DNA of 64,000 nucleotides from Lanius collurio (lineage: Eukaryota > Chordata > Aves > Passeriformes > Laniidae). The position numbers and the translations under genes are program-made. The stretch is taken from NCBI GenBank assembly GCA_020086605.1, contig JACBWW010000004.1, forward strand, positions 27,226,906 to 27,290,905. The letters run 5' to 3'. A model generated the notes under the pieces. That model was not told the DNA's origin. It worked only from the letters and a program-made list of their open reading frames with translations, and made no database searches. This document shows, one piece after another, positions 10,776-23,589 of the stretch; position 1 is the first letter of the stretch; each line of letters begins with the position of its first letter.

Positions 10776-13700
10776 CCTGCAGAATTTCACTTGAGGTACG
10801 TTGCATGATCGTGTTAGTGCTGGCAAACTGTTCCAAACGTGCAGCCTGAGCAGCTGATTTGTTTCCAAATGGCCAGCTTATTCCTGCTGGGTGCAGCATC
10901 ATACTCACAAGTGTTTGTATAAGGGCAAAACTACAGCTCAAAGAAATCTTTGGGTCATAACCACAGTCAACTCTGCAGTGAGAGCACCTGTGGATAAAAA
11001 ATGGCTTATATTGACACCAAGGTTGTAATTCCACTACATGAGTGCTGGATACAGTTATTCTGTTTTAATAATATTTCACTCTTAAGAGAATTCCCACACC
11101 ACAGTCTATGTAAGTTTTTGTGGGTCATCTCTATAAATTGTTTGGAGAATATACTCAGCTTAAAAAAAACTGACAAAACTAGGTTAGCTAATACTGCACC
11201 CAAATTCTCCACATTGAATGTGTTAGTTTTGATCAGAAGGTAATGAAGTCACGACAGGCACACACTAATATTTTCAGATATAAAGAGGCATTATGTGATC
11301 TAGAGCACTTCAATTTTTTCCCCCATAATTAGGACATTGTCCCGTTTTTTTCTCTTTCATGAACTTCAAGGGTACTATGGAAAATTTCAATAAAATTGAA
11401 CAGAATGTAACACAATGTTGTAAGCATTTGGTGGCATATTCATCAAATTTAAGAATTGTGTAACTATAGAATAACTAATTGATGTAGGAAATTGCTTGTG
11501 AGGATGTTTGAAATATTTCATAATGGATATATACAAATAGGGACCTCATTAGCTTTTAGAATCACTGAAGCTAATTCTTATTCCTTCTGTTGATTGCATG
11601 GGAAATAGTTCACATTAATCACAACACCTTTACCCCAAAATATCAAAAGCTCTGAAAATAAGCAAAAAGCAAACCCCTAACTTTTAGGTCAAATTCTGTC
11701 TGCTTTGTGATACACTTGTGTACTTTTGACCAGCATGAACTGAGCAAAGTTGCTCTGATTCAATCAAACTTAACTTGGAATTACTTAGCTTTTGTTAGTT
11801 TTGGTCAGACCCCATAATGTTTTTTAAATTTTTAGAGTTTATTTTTATTTGAAGAAGAAACAAACTATTTTTTATGTAGTCTAGACAATATTGTGTATAA
11901 CTAAAAGCCTTTGCAGAAATAACTGCAGATGTTAGAGATATATCCTGAAATTGCCTTTGTGTATAACTTCTTACATTTGCCTTTTAGCTAGAATTGAGAT
12001 GGAGGAAATGAAGATAAAGCAGATTTATGTAACAATTCCCAAGATGTTTAAGCATTCTCTCACCTACTGCACCGAAGTGAAGTAAATAAGCTCAACTCAC
12101 CAGGAAGATTTGCCAAGTGTAAGGAAAAAAAAGCAGCTTTGTGCAATTTTCTAAATTAAAAATATCAGAGCCACATAGCTTAGTTTCAGTAGTTTGCAGA
12201 ACTACTAGGTTGCTGCAGCCTGGTGTGTTTCAAAGTGTTTATATGAGGAGATTGCATTGATTTAATCTCAGATTTGATATGATTTGAGGGTTAAGAAGAT
12301 GTTTGGCTCTGAGAAATAAACACACTTAATACCACCTACTAAGTATGGTTTCACTTTCACAGGACTGCCAACTTTTGCAGCATGAAGGCTCTGAGCAGAG
12401 CCTTGACATTTTCAATACTGCTCTGAGTGGCAGCTTTGAAAAACTTGCAGCTATCTCAACAGGTGTCCACAGACCTGGCCAGGGACAAGCCAATGGAAAT
12501 AATATGGTCATGGAAATATACTCCAAAAGAATGTACCACAAGAACTGAATTAACAAAGGTTTAGGAATTCTAAGTACAGGAAGACTCACACCCAGTCAAA
12601 TAAGGGGTTATGTATGGCATGGTCTGTTTTCAACTCTGCAAGCTCATGGATTCTTCTTATGAAAATACATCTTTCTGGTTTTGTCAAAACTTTATTGTTT
12701 AACAAAAATAGAACACTTAGGATGGAATATCAGAGCACTTGGATAGAAATAGTAGGTAGTTGTGTGAGGGAAAAATAATCTTTACAATATCACAGACATC
12801 AAACCACTTGCAGTCAGTTTAAAAGAACAGCTTGTTAGTTTTCATCTTTAAAATCATCAGTATTAGATGATGGAGGCTCTGGATTCTGGAGTTCCCAAGC
12901 TCTGATGAACTTAGGGTATTATAAGCAGAAACTCGTGATGAAGCCTTGGCTCTACTGACTGGACTAAATCAGAGGTAGAGAACCATGATGATACCACTAA
13001 TAACAACTTAAAGATCTTCTTATCACTCCAAATTATTCTCTCTTTATAGTGGCTTTAAAAAGACTCAGCCACAAATTGAGTCTTTTTCTGTTTCCTAGCT
13101 GTCAACTTAGAAAAATAGATTTTTTTTAATTGGGTTAAATCTCCATTTCTCTCCATAATTTCAGTTGCTCTCTGCAATGCTGGCATTACAGGGAAAATCA
13201 GGTCATTCCTCCTTAAAATAAGTAACTTATACACGGATAAAAGTACCAAATTTTAGATTCCTTCTTAGGGACTAGGTTTGTCATAATCCCCTCATAATTT
13301 AAACAATGAAAACAGTAAACAGAAAAAAAAAAACCCACCTAAAGGATTCTTGTATAAAAGACAAGCAATAAGAACAATTGTGAAGTGAAACACAGGGATA
13401 AACAAATAAATCATAAGGGTCCTTTTAAGAATATACTCCATTAAAAAAATGTTGCATTTTCTTAGCTATAAATAGCACTGTAGATATATTTATTTTCAAA
13501 GCAAAGACCCCCCATCCCGTTCTGAAAAAAGTTGGATTAGGCTCTTAATCAGGAGCTCAGAGACACATTAAAAACACCAGTGTGAGTTGGTTTAAAAAAA
13601 AATAGAAAGTATTTTTTATTGTGAAATGTTCCTCTGGACTTATTAAAGGAGAATGCTTTCTTTTTTTGTTTTTTCTTCTAACAGAATAAGCCCCAGACAT

Positions 13701-16700
13701 TTGGAAAGTATCTGCTCTTAGTCACAGGCACAGGAGTCTGCAAAGTACCCCTTTATGCAATCAAAGACACTCACCATTCCAATGTTATGTGCACGTCAGT
13801 ACATCAGATGCACTATTTTGGTTGTTCCAGAGGCACTCTGAGATCAGACACAGCCTTGGCAAACTTTGCAAATCATGCCTCAGCCTGACCCGACACTTCA
13901 GCCTCACAAAGCTGGAGCTCCTAAACACTCCCATGTCACTGAGCAGGGATCTCAGCACAGAGGCTCAAACACATCAAAGAATCCTTTGACTGCTGAGTTA
14001 TGAGGAGACTCCCTTTGCCCGAGCAAAGGGTCCAGGGAGAGGGACAACATACTTGCTGTGTTAGCTTTAGAAGTCATACGCTGTTTGCAGAAGGGGTTAT
14101 CTTGTATCCACACTCTCTGATCTAGGCTAATGTTTGTTTACAGAGACTGTAAAGCAGGAGAGCTGGAGAGCAGGAATGTTTCACAGCATTACTTGTGGTC
14201 TCCTTTATAAAGGGATCTTTGAGACAACCTTTAGGGGTGCAGAGGGAGAAGTCACCTGTAACAGCCACATCAGGAGATTCCTATTTCCAGGAAAAAGTCT
14301 AACTTCTTTTTCAGGGTCTGAGCAATCATTTGAGTTTATATTTTGCTTTCAATGCTTTCATAGTAAGAAGAAAATAAACCATGAAGTATATTATAGCTCT
14401 TTTCAATCATTTTTACAGCTGGTGAGCCCAATAACCAGAATCAAATACTCCAAGCCATTTACTGGTTCAGTGACTTCCAACTAACTTTCTTCCTTGCTAC
14501 TAATCACCCTAGGTGGTGTCTGGAATTTTTTAGTCCACATACTCAGAGAAAAATGTCCCTCAAAAAGTCTCGATTAAGAAAATGGTAATACTTAATTCAA
14601 ATGTAACTGACATAAATGATTTCTTGACTACAAAAAAAAAAGAAAACCCTGTCTGCATCATGATTTTCAACTTCTACTGCTATAAAGCATTTTAAATTTC
14701 TCCTTCCAAAATCTAAATTATATTTACCAGTAACATGGATGCATTTATACTGATTCTCATTAAATTCTCTTGAACAATGCAAACTCCCTAAGTGGAAGAC
14801 TCTTCAGGTTCATTTGGAGTGACCTTTGGATTTTCCTGAATTGTATATAAAAACATATTTATTACTCTATTACTGTTAGCACCCCTCACTGAGAGAGAAA
14901 CCAGAAAAATCTGTTAAAAAAATTCAATATCAAAAGTAGCCAGTCAAGAAGATTAGAGCAAATCACCACAATAGTAACAGGTAACAAAAATATTTTTGGT
15001 GTGGAGAGAAAGCACTTTTGTGACTCTAGACCACTTTCAGTTTCTGAGGTATTTTATGAGTGTACAGCAAATCTGCAGGATGCACAGCCAATGCAGATTG
15101 TTGCCTGGGAAAGATAATTAGGAAATGCTGCTTGTCTTGATTTATTGGTGATTCTTTTCTTTTACCCTGAATTACAGCCAGGAGTACAGGCCCAATCATG
15201 TACTGTATGCATTGGGGCATGAAGGAGCAAAATGTATATATATGGTTGCTTAGCTTGCAACTGTATAAATCATACTTGAAAGCCCTCAAAACCCAGCAAG
15301 AATACAATTTTTGTAGGCACGTGTGTTTGAAACAGGGCTTGGGGCTATCCAATTCATAAACCAATCAACACTATTTGTCCTTCAATTTTGTGTCTGATCA
15401 TAGTGGTTTAGTGTGCATACACTATGCTTCTCAGAGTATACTGTATTATTCCATCAGACATAAATAAAGAGCAGAGAGTCTCAGTATTGTTTTAGCTAGA
15501 GTATAATTAGCTGCTAACTCTGTTAACCTATCTGGAATTTTTCCATGTTAACTTCACTGGCTGGTCCATTAAATCCTCCATGCACTTTTTTTATTATGTT
15601 TTGAATTATTTAGATTGAAGTTCTTTGTGGAATAAGAAAAAGCCAGGTTACAATCTCTTGCATGTACTGATAATGAAACAAGGGTTCTTTACTTTTTAGT
15701 TTTCCATGCCACTGAACTTTGGGAAAGCACTCTTGTGTATAAAAAATATTGCTGAGAACATAATACTACCTGACCTACCTCAATGCTATTGCACCATTTC
15801 CAGAAACATAGAGGAAGAGCGTGTTTTAAAACTGGTAAGGAAAGACTGCTTTAAATTTTATTCTACTTGGGCTAATTTTACAAAGAAGTTATGAAAACAT
15901 TTCAATAAATTCCCTCTAAAAACCATTATCAGGAGCTTCTGTAATGTCCTTTCTCAAGGACTATGGAGGCGCCATGCCTGATTTGGGTATAACTTCCTGG
16001 CAAGCCACAGAAAGGTTGAGAATACAGCCACGTCTAAGAACACTTAATACGCTCTGAGATCTGTTTGTACTTGAAGCAATGCTTTTGAGACAGGTCCAAC
16101 TCTGAGAGCTGCAGACCACTGAGAGCACTGAGGTATATGCCAGTATTTACAAGAAAGGGCTGATGTGGGTGGAAATGGCCATCTCTGAAGACAGAGCTGA
16201 AGAGCTCCTCAGAACACAATCTCTCAAGCTGCAGTCCCTGATTTCTACTGATCTCAGGTTCTCTGAATTGCTGTATACATTTAATTCATGGTTTTAATCC
16301 AACCTTATCCACAGAGAGTGTAAAATTTAATACAGTGCTCATTTTTTCATCAGATTTCACATCCCAGCATTTAACAGGAAAAGAGAGAGAAGACAACAAA
16401 AAAGCTGTTGTGATTTTCTCTTGGCAATGTGCTTCAATTTTAATTATGCTATTAACATTTTTTAACACAGTTGTTTGGAAAGCTGGCAAGTATAATGTGG
16501 AGTGAAGTCAGTGGAGCTATTGCAGTTTACACCACTAACTCTAAATTTCATCATCTGTGGAGAATTTTTTTCATTTGTACCCTGCTGTCAGATATAACTT
16601 AACATGATAATTTTTTGATGTACATTCAGATTTGCGCACATACATTCCTTTGTCTTGCAGAGATTTTTTCCACTGTTTTCAGTAATTTACAATATTGACA

Positions 16701-18754
16701 TATTCATCTATCTGGCTCACCACTTTAGAGTCTGAATAGCTTCTCTGCCAGATGTTCTGGTGGCTCTATGACTGCGTTTCAACATACCGGGTAGAGTTCC
16801 TTTTACTGGAACCTTTGGCTTTCTCAAAGCACTATCCCTTCTCCCAATCTGAGAGTCATACCAGGAGCCCCAGGAGTTCCCAAAGCTAAATGTTGTTTAG
16901 AGAAGAATTCTAGTAGAAGTAAACTTCTGTTCAGAAACAGGAAGTCAGTCCAGTAACTGATGTCAAGATGGGAGAAGGCATACAAACATCAGGTAACAGG
17001 TTTCCATGAGATCACAGACCATCCTCCTACAACTTGCTGCAGCTGGTTTTAGCAGTCTGGCTAAACTCTGCTCTGCATAATAATGACCTCCTTGGCATGA
17101 GTATGGGCATTTTGATTATTATTGGTACCTATTGGTTTTCTGGGTGAAAATCAACCTCTCTCATGCTCCCCTATTCACCAAGGTTATTTTATCTTGCATT
17201 AGTTTGTATGTGTGGAGAGCCAGGTCATAGGGCTTAGAAAAGCATAGTGGAAAGGTAGCACAGGCTGGGTCACCTCAGCTTAAGCTGAATAGCCACAACT
17301 TCTGTCAGAGAGTTTGGGGAATTACATTAGACATATACTCCACAACAATTTTTTTTTAGTGCTAAAAGAATTCACAGGGAATTAAGAAAATTACATTTAA
17401 AAGTTTCAGCAAACAATGAAAAAAAAAAGGGCAAATGCATAAATTCATGCTCTTCAGAAACAATTTATCATTCTTGAGCTGTGATTTTTGCACAAATTTG
17501 GGATCTAAATGGAAAGTTTATAGAATAGTCTTAATTTTAGCATGCTTTGTGATGCTTTTCTTTCATTAACAGAATCCATGCCAGTCTCAATGCAGCATTC
17601 TGAATAAATAGCAAGCTAACAAGACAGTTAACTAGTGTCCTGTTCATCAAGCCACTCCTTAATTCAAACACGAGTCTTCACACTAGGAAGATATTTAGCT
17701 CATTTTCTCAAGTGCAGAGTAGAATATTTAACAGAAAAATGTTGAATACCAAGGTGAAATGGATGTTTCCAAAACCATTATTCACAAAGGAAATAAAAAG
17801 GTTGTTCTCCTAAGACATAAGCTTTACAGTTGTGGGTTAAAAAAATAAGCACAAGGTATCCTTTAGAAAATTATTTTCTGAAAAATCCTTGTACAATGAG
17901 AGAAGACATTTAATTCTGCCTGATTGAGCCAAGATACATCTGATTTTTGGGGAAAAAACAATCATATTTAAAACACTTCCGTTAAATATTGTCCACTCAA
18001 AAGCAGATGAGCACAATATTCTGCATTATTTTCAGAAGAATTGTAATTCATATTTTCAATCAGTCTTTAGATCTCATACAACCTACACCTAGATTTGTTC
18101 TCAAGTTCCTCCCAAGACATTTAAACAACTGAAATCCCTATTGAGTCAACTTTGCCTATCCATATCTACAAAGCAAGATAACAATTATGAGTGAATTCTA
18201 CTACATCAGTAGCCTTGCAGATTCATACTTGCAAGATTATGGTCTAGAAAACCTAAACATGCAAAGAAGGCATTTTCTTATATTTCACTATCTTTGTGAA
18301 ATATCTTATTCCTTACCCCATTCTATGACTGGCACAGGTAAGTGGGTATGAATTATTCCTTACTTTGTCTGTTGCATGCTGAGTGTTAACTCACTCTGTC
18401 TCAAGAAAGAGCCAGATGTCTTTAATCAGCTCTTTTTAGCCTTCTGTTTACACATCTCTGAAAACATCTTTTTTTCTTTTTTTTTCCTCAGTGTGATACT
18501 ATGTACTCTGTAGCCATGATTCAGGAATTTTTTCATACCCACATTAAAAGTCATCTACAGTATTGCTGGTGTCAGAAATTTAAAAGGAAAGTCTCAATTA
18601 AATTTATAAACGCATACTATGTACATATTTTGCAAGGAATCACAAGACCTCTGTGTTAATTTGTACTTTTATCACCTTTTTACTATTGGTATCTTCCTTT
18701 TTCAGTTCTTTGATAGTGCTGTTTTCATCTTTTTACTGAGATGATCAACAACAG
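10776..18754. other. Long AT-rich stretch, no confirmed gene
   Basis: About 8 kb without a recognised repeat or gene. Two places have a strong polypyrimidine tract followed by AG and an open frame: 13684 (67 codons to a TGA at 13886-13888) and 18491 (about 55 codons). Neither shows a convincing donor site or known protein motif, so I do not call exons. A (T)n-rich tract lies at about 18470-18487. Confidence 0.45.
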
Positions 18755-18760
18755 GTCCTC

Positions 18761-19121
18761 TATGGGGAATAGTAAGAGGGAGTTGGGTTGTGAGCTGTAA
18801 AAAGTGCCTGCAGAGGCACACGGTGGCACAAAGGAGCACATGGTGGCACACAGAGGTTTGTCTCCACTGGGCCCTGGGGGGAGGAGGTGTCACAGGGCAG
18901 ACCCCTACGGAGAGGAGCCTGCCAGGAGCTGACAGGTGAACAGTTGGTGACCACCCCATAGAAGGGCATTTGGAAAGTGTGCTGCTGATGTGACAACAAG
19001 GGATAGGTCACACCATATAAGGAAATGCTGTGCCTTAGAAAAGTGTGCAAAACCAGCTCATTCCTTTGAATAAACGATTCACATTCTCTGCCGGTCTGTG
19101 TCTGTGATTCAATCGCCAACA
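18761..19121 (+). mobile_element. Solo LTR of an endogenous retrovirus, 6-bp flanking repeats
   Basis: The segment ends CAATCGCCAACA, a normal LTR 3' terminus. It is flanked by GTCCTC on both sides (18755-18760 and 19122-19127). It contains a CATATAAGG TATA-like box (about 19014-19022) and AATAAA at 19069-19074, followed by about 47 bases of U5. The 5' end reads TATGGGG instead of the expected TG, so one substitution is inferred, or the true left boundary differs by a few bases. The length of 361 bp is close to that of the LTR at 1820. No internal viral genes are present. The overlapping 119- and 85-codon frames on the opposite strand are antisense to the LTR. Confidence 0.62.
19069..19074 (+). 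promoter_or_regulatory. LTR polyadenylation signal AATAAA
   Basis: The hexamer lies about 50 bases after the TATA-like box and about 47 bases before the LTR end, which fits an R/U5 boundary region. Confidence 0.5.
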
Positions 19122-19127
19122 GTCCTC

Positions 19128-21944
19128 AGAAAGGAGAACTGAAGACTCAGAGGGCTTAACACAAGAATTTGGTATCCACTGTTGCTATTACTTCATTAGT
19201 TCAATGAAAAAACTTTGAATCTCATTTTTTCAGCACACGGGGATAAGGCCCTCAAGAAAACCTAACTTTGCTGCTGCATTTCTTGGACATGTGCTTCTTT
19301 TTTTTTTTTTTTCCTGCAGTATCTGGACCAAATTTCCTGTATTTTGCCCTCAGTAGCTGAGGGTGAAAGCACTCCAGACAGTCTAGCTGATAGTAACAAG
19401 AGTTTCTCAGATATGGTTTTGGTTTTATGCCGGAGAGCAGCCAGGAATTGTTTCTCCAATTTGTCTCTAAAGGGTGACATTCATGCTGTAATGCTGAAGT
19501 ACAGTTAAGTCACAAGCACTATTTAGCCTCCTAAAGAAGTTGTTTGTTAACATACAGTTAAAAATAATAAATATCAGTAGAAAACTGGGTTTTTCCCCAG
19601 AAAGACATATATTGCAGGCAGTAGAAAAGCAAGCCTCCTTAAGGTACTACTAAAGCTATTAGTACAACAAGCTATTGCTAACCTCCTACTGAACCAGACC
19701 CTTTTTAGTGCCACTGCAAGCCAAAAATGACCTTCTCTAGGGGAAAGAAATCTAAAGTATATGTTACCCATGGAGGCTGTCAAGAATGCTAGAAGAAATG
19801 TTGGTATTTAGTATTGTATACTCTGATGCTCTAAGTGTGGACAGAGAGTATGAGATTAACCATTTCAGGATGAATTCAGGTCATTTCAGCAACTCATTTA
19901 ACTCAGCCAACATCTCTCCACCACCAAAAAAGCAAATGGAGCACACTAGAAGGAACACTTCCTAAAGATTGTATTCATGTACAAAAGTGTGTTGAAAATC
20001 TGGGGATTCCAAGTTAAAAGCCTTTTCATATCTTCTGCATTGTGCAATGTTTGTTTAAAATCTGTTAGTTCAAAGTTTACCACGTGTCAGTAGTGTTAAC
20101 CAAGTGATCATTCAGAAGGGAATATCCATACTACTATTTAATCTATGTTGATAGCTTCTTGAAATGGTTCAAACTGATCTCAATGAAAGGGGGTTTGTAG
20201 GTTTTGTTCAAAGAACAGAATGTGCTGGGTAGATCATCAAGTTCTGGTGTGTCAACCACCCTCCACACAACCCTTAGCCAAAAATAGGGAATAGTTTACA
20301 AAGGCATGAGGTTTCTGAATGATAGCATTACTGAAATATGCATATCCTTTTTTACATCACAGAAAACCCCAACTAAAATATAGCATATTAGATCAAGTCA
20401 AACAAGGTCACAGCAGCAGCAAAACACTCGGTTACTAGCTTACACTTAGTCTGAGGAAACAATTTATTCTAGGCCAAGTCTCTTATGAAATCTGAGCCTG
20501 CAAGATTTTATGTGTACATTTTTATATGAATATACTATACCTCTTTTGCTCTTAAACCTTTTAAGTTTTAGACACTTAAACTTTTTTCAGCAAAGAAGAA
20601 AAGTTTATTGCTGAAGTAAATTTAAGCCTTCTATAAGCAGTTAAGCAAACTCACTCACTAAACAAAGCCCTTGGAGCATGAAGGATAATTTACAGGAACA
20701 AGGATTCATCCAGTGTTAGGCAGGTCAGTCACGAGTACTGAGGAAGCTCCTCATTTTATGAGATTAGAGTTTATGCTCTGTGTTCCCCAGGCTTCTGGGA
20801 AGCCCCATGTGACATCATGTAACACTGCCAAAATCGTGAAAATTCCAAGTAGAGGAAAGTGGCACTGCTAACTTGTGGACTCCAGCTATGAACACAGTTG
20901 TTCTGAGAATGGGATACTTCTAGATACAAACAGATTCCAAACAACTGGGATACCACAGCTGGCCCAGATTTTAATAATTTTTCTGTCATTGAAGTACCAC
21001 AATTGTATCTAGTGCAGAAGTGTTTACTTTGGCAAAATGAAATAAAGATTAGCAAATGCAGCAAAACAGAAATGAGATGGACCTGAATGTAGATGCAACA
21101 CGATGGAAGGTAGAAAAAAGTTGGTGTGGGGAAATGCGAGGCAGAGACAACCTTAGTGTCACACATCCCAAGGAAGCTGACTTCAGGCTTTCCTAAAGCA
21201 CAAATACACTCGATGAGCCAGGGTTGAATGGCTTCCTCCTACTCTGAGCAGGATCAGAAAGTTGATCCAAGTTCCACAATACACACCATCCCGTGCATGA
21301 TCCACATAAAAAGACTCAGGACAGGCTTATCTACCGGATAACAAAGTTGAGACATGACTCAGTTCCCACAAAGGTTTTCCCATTAATGACGGTCACTCAA
21401 GAATCCAAGACATCCACAACATCAGTAATATGCCCTTACTGTTAGAAAGTTACAGGCAAAGGGCAGATCAGTTGTGTGAATCCTACAGATTGAGAGAAAC
21501 AGGTAAAACTTTTATGGAATACCCTAAAACTATTTCTGGCAATGGGAGAACACTGAAATTAGTATAGCTGTTTATTTATAGTCATGGACATTGTTACAGA
21601 ACATTGGCATCTGTAAACCAAGTATTGGGTAATTACAGATCCAATGCCCAGCCCTCCTCTTAGTACATCCACTACAGAGGGGAAAAGAACACAGAGTATC
21701 ACAAATTCTAAAAGCTTTGCTGTTAGTCAAAACCAAGCATTGAAGAAGAGAGACCCTAAACAGCCATTAAAACAGAGAAAGCTTAAAAAAAACATAAAAT
21801 GAACAATTTATATTCTGCATCAGTAGAGAAGACATAAGAAGAACAATTCAAAAATAAGAAGGAAACTGATAAAGGGTAGTCTTATTTTCTGTTCTCCTTA
21901 TGATAACAACTTTTGAGCTTCCAATAAAGGAAGGATATGCAATG
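19128..21944. other. No gene seen; poly(T) tract
   Basis: A run of about 15 T lies at about 19297-19311. No exon or repeat was recognised. A 131-codon frame on the - strand (20771-21166) has no known motif and is most likely chance. Confidence 0.45.
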
Positions 21945-22410
21945 GCAGCAGAGCCACTAGGATGGCCAGGGGCTGGAGCACTTGTCCTGCAAGGAAATGC
22001 CTGTGAGGGAATGAGGCTTGTTCAACCTGCGGAAGAGACAGCTTTGGGGAAGACCTAACAGCAGCCTGCCAGTACCTGCAGTGGGGAGATAGGTATGAGG
22101 AAGACAAAGCCTGCCTCTTCATAGCGACACACGGAGCAAAGACAAGAGACAAGAAGCATCATTTGAAGTAAAGAGAGGTCCTAACTGGATATAAGAAGAT
22201 CATCTTTATCAAGAGGGCAATTGGGCAAATGAAGCAGGTTGCCCAGATAGTTTGTGTCCTCTTCAGCCTCTGGTGTATTCAAGATGAAAGCTTAGATAAA
22301 GCTCTTGGACTACTTGTTTACTGACCTCATAGTCAGCCCTGCTTTGAGCAAGAGATTGGACTAGAGACAACCTGTGATCCTCTCCAACCTGAAATTTCCT
22401 ACACATTCTT
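21945..22410 (+). mobile_element. CR1 LINE fragment reaching the 3' end, diverged
   Basis: The DNA follows the CR1 3' region in order: GGGGCTGGAGCACTTGTCCT, GAGGGAATGAGGCTTGTTCA, AGACCTAACAGCAGCCTGCC, CTCTTCATAGCGACACACGG, then GTTTACTGACCTCATAGTCA, GCCCTGCTTTGAGCAAGAG, TTGGACTAGAGACAACC and CTCTCCAACCTGAA. The terminal octamers are degraded (TTTCCTACACATTC). Divergence is higher than in the copy at 4862, so this is probably an older insertion. The 84-codon frame on the opposite strand (21898-22152) is antisense to it. Confidence 0.85.
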
Positions 22411-23512
22411 GCAACATCAAGCTACATTATTATGCATTTTCAGTATATTGTGTGTGATTAAACCTTGAGCCTCTATACACAACACAGATACCCATGTCAG
22501 AGAAGCAAATTCTAAATTTAAACAAACATCTAAAAATAATTAGCATTCTTACATTATTCAAATATTTTATATTACTATCACATTTCTGTAATATCTACTG
22601 GCCCTTCCCCCCACTTTTATATAAGGGCTCTCTCTAAATCTACATAGTACCTACCTCTTATATTGCTACTGAATCTGTTTTCAAACAGTCCCTCTAAGTC
22701 CTCCAACAGACTGAAACTTCTTTCCATGAAAAAAACCAAAACAGTCTCCATTCTATTTTGAGGCTTTGCCTATCAAAATGTTGTTGAGTACAAGGATGGA
22801 ACTCAGGCTGCAAAATGTGAAACTGACTCAAATTTCCCCTTAGACCTACAACATCAGCTGGTTTCAGATATTAATGTAGGATAAGTGAAATTAACTAGAC
22901 AAGCAGCACAGGAGACTGTTTTTTAATCTCCCATTAGCTTCCCTTCACACCACAACCTCCCTTCCCAGATCTCTGTGGAATAAATACATTACTTAGCAAG
23001 CTATTTGCCTTCAGAAACAAATTAGCAGCAAATGGTAGCAAAAAGAGAGAATGGCCAAAGCTTCAGCTTTAGATGGAGCTTTCAGAATTCTGTGAAGAAA
23101 ACAGGAGAAAGGGTAAATGGTCATGTAGCAAAGTTGTCTAACTCCCACACCAGACTACAACTTCCTTCAGCGCATTTCCTCCCATCCACCCACACACAGT
23201 TTTGGTTTGTAGAGGCCTTGATATGAAATAAGCATAAAGTTTACTTGCATTTCAGGTCAAATCTCACTGCTAAAAAAAGGGAAGAAAATTAAAAGGAAGA
23301 AATAAAAAAGCAGCTGCTGGTTAAGAGTCACATGTCTAAAAATAAGAAAGACGTAAACAGATTACATTCCTTTTGCAGAGTGGGATGCAAACAAGAAACC
23401 ACAAACTTATGGATAACGATTTGATAGGAGGATTAGTTGGACAGCTTTGAGTAAGCAAGTACAAAAAATCCTCTAATATTAAAAACAAGGTCTTCTTCTT
23501 TCTTTATTTCAG

Positions 23513-23589
23513 ATTACCTGCGAGGGCTTTTTGCTTTCTTGAAGTTCCGCAAAACAGAGCAACTGGCCAGATGCTACAAAACAGATTAA
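23513..23589 (+). CDS. Candidate terminal exon, unidentified (hypothesis)
   Basis: A splice-acceptor-like tract (TCTTCTTCTTTCTTTATTTCAG, ending 23512) is followed by two bases completing a codon, then 24 codons and TAA at 23587-23589. The peptide starts YLRGLFAFLKFRKTEQ and ends CYKTD. Thirteen of 24 third positions are G or C, higher than the surrounding sequence. Two CpGs fall in the stretch. No AATAAA follows closely; an ATTAAA lies about 670 bases on. A second frame is also open across the stretch for about 53 codons, which weakens the case. I do not recognise the protein. It could be a chance acceptor-like site. Confidence 0.2.

Noticed and set aside
11945..12085. Acceptor-like CCTTTTAG followed by a 31-codon frame
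   Set aside because: The polypyrimidine tract is weak, the codons are AT-rich like the background, and there is no supporting signal.
18491..18660. Acceptor-like T-rich tract followed by about 55 open codons
   Set aside because: Codon third positions match the AT-rich background, no donor follows and no motif is seen.
18702..19119. 119- and 85-codon - strand frames
   Set aside because: They are antisense to the solo LTR at 18761-19121 and carry no motif.
20771..21166. 131-codon - strand frame
   Set aside because: It has no recognisable domain, no splice or promoter context, and amino-acid content typical of chance translation.
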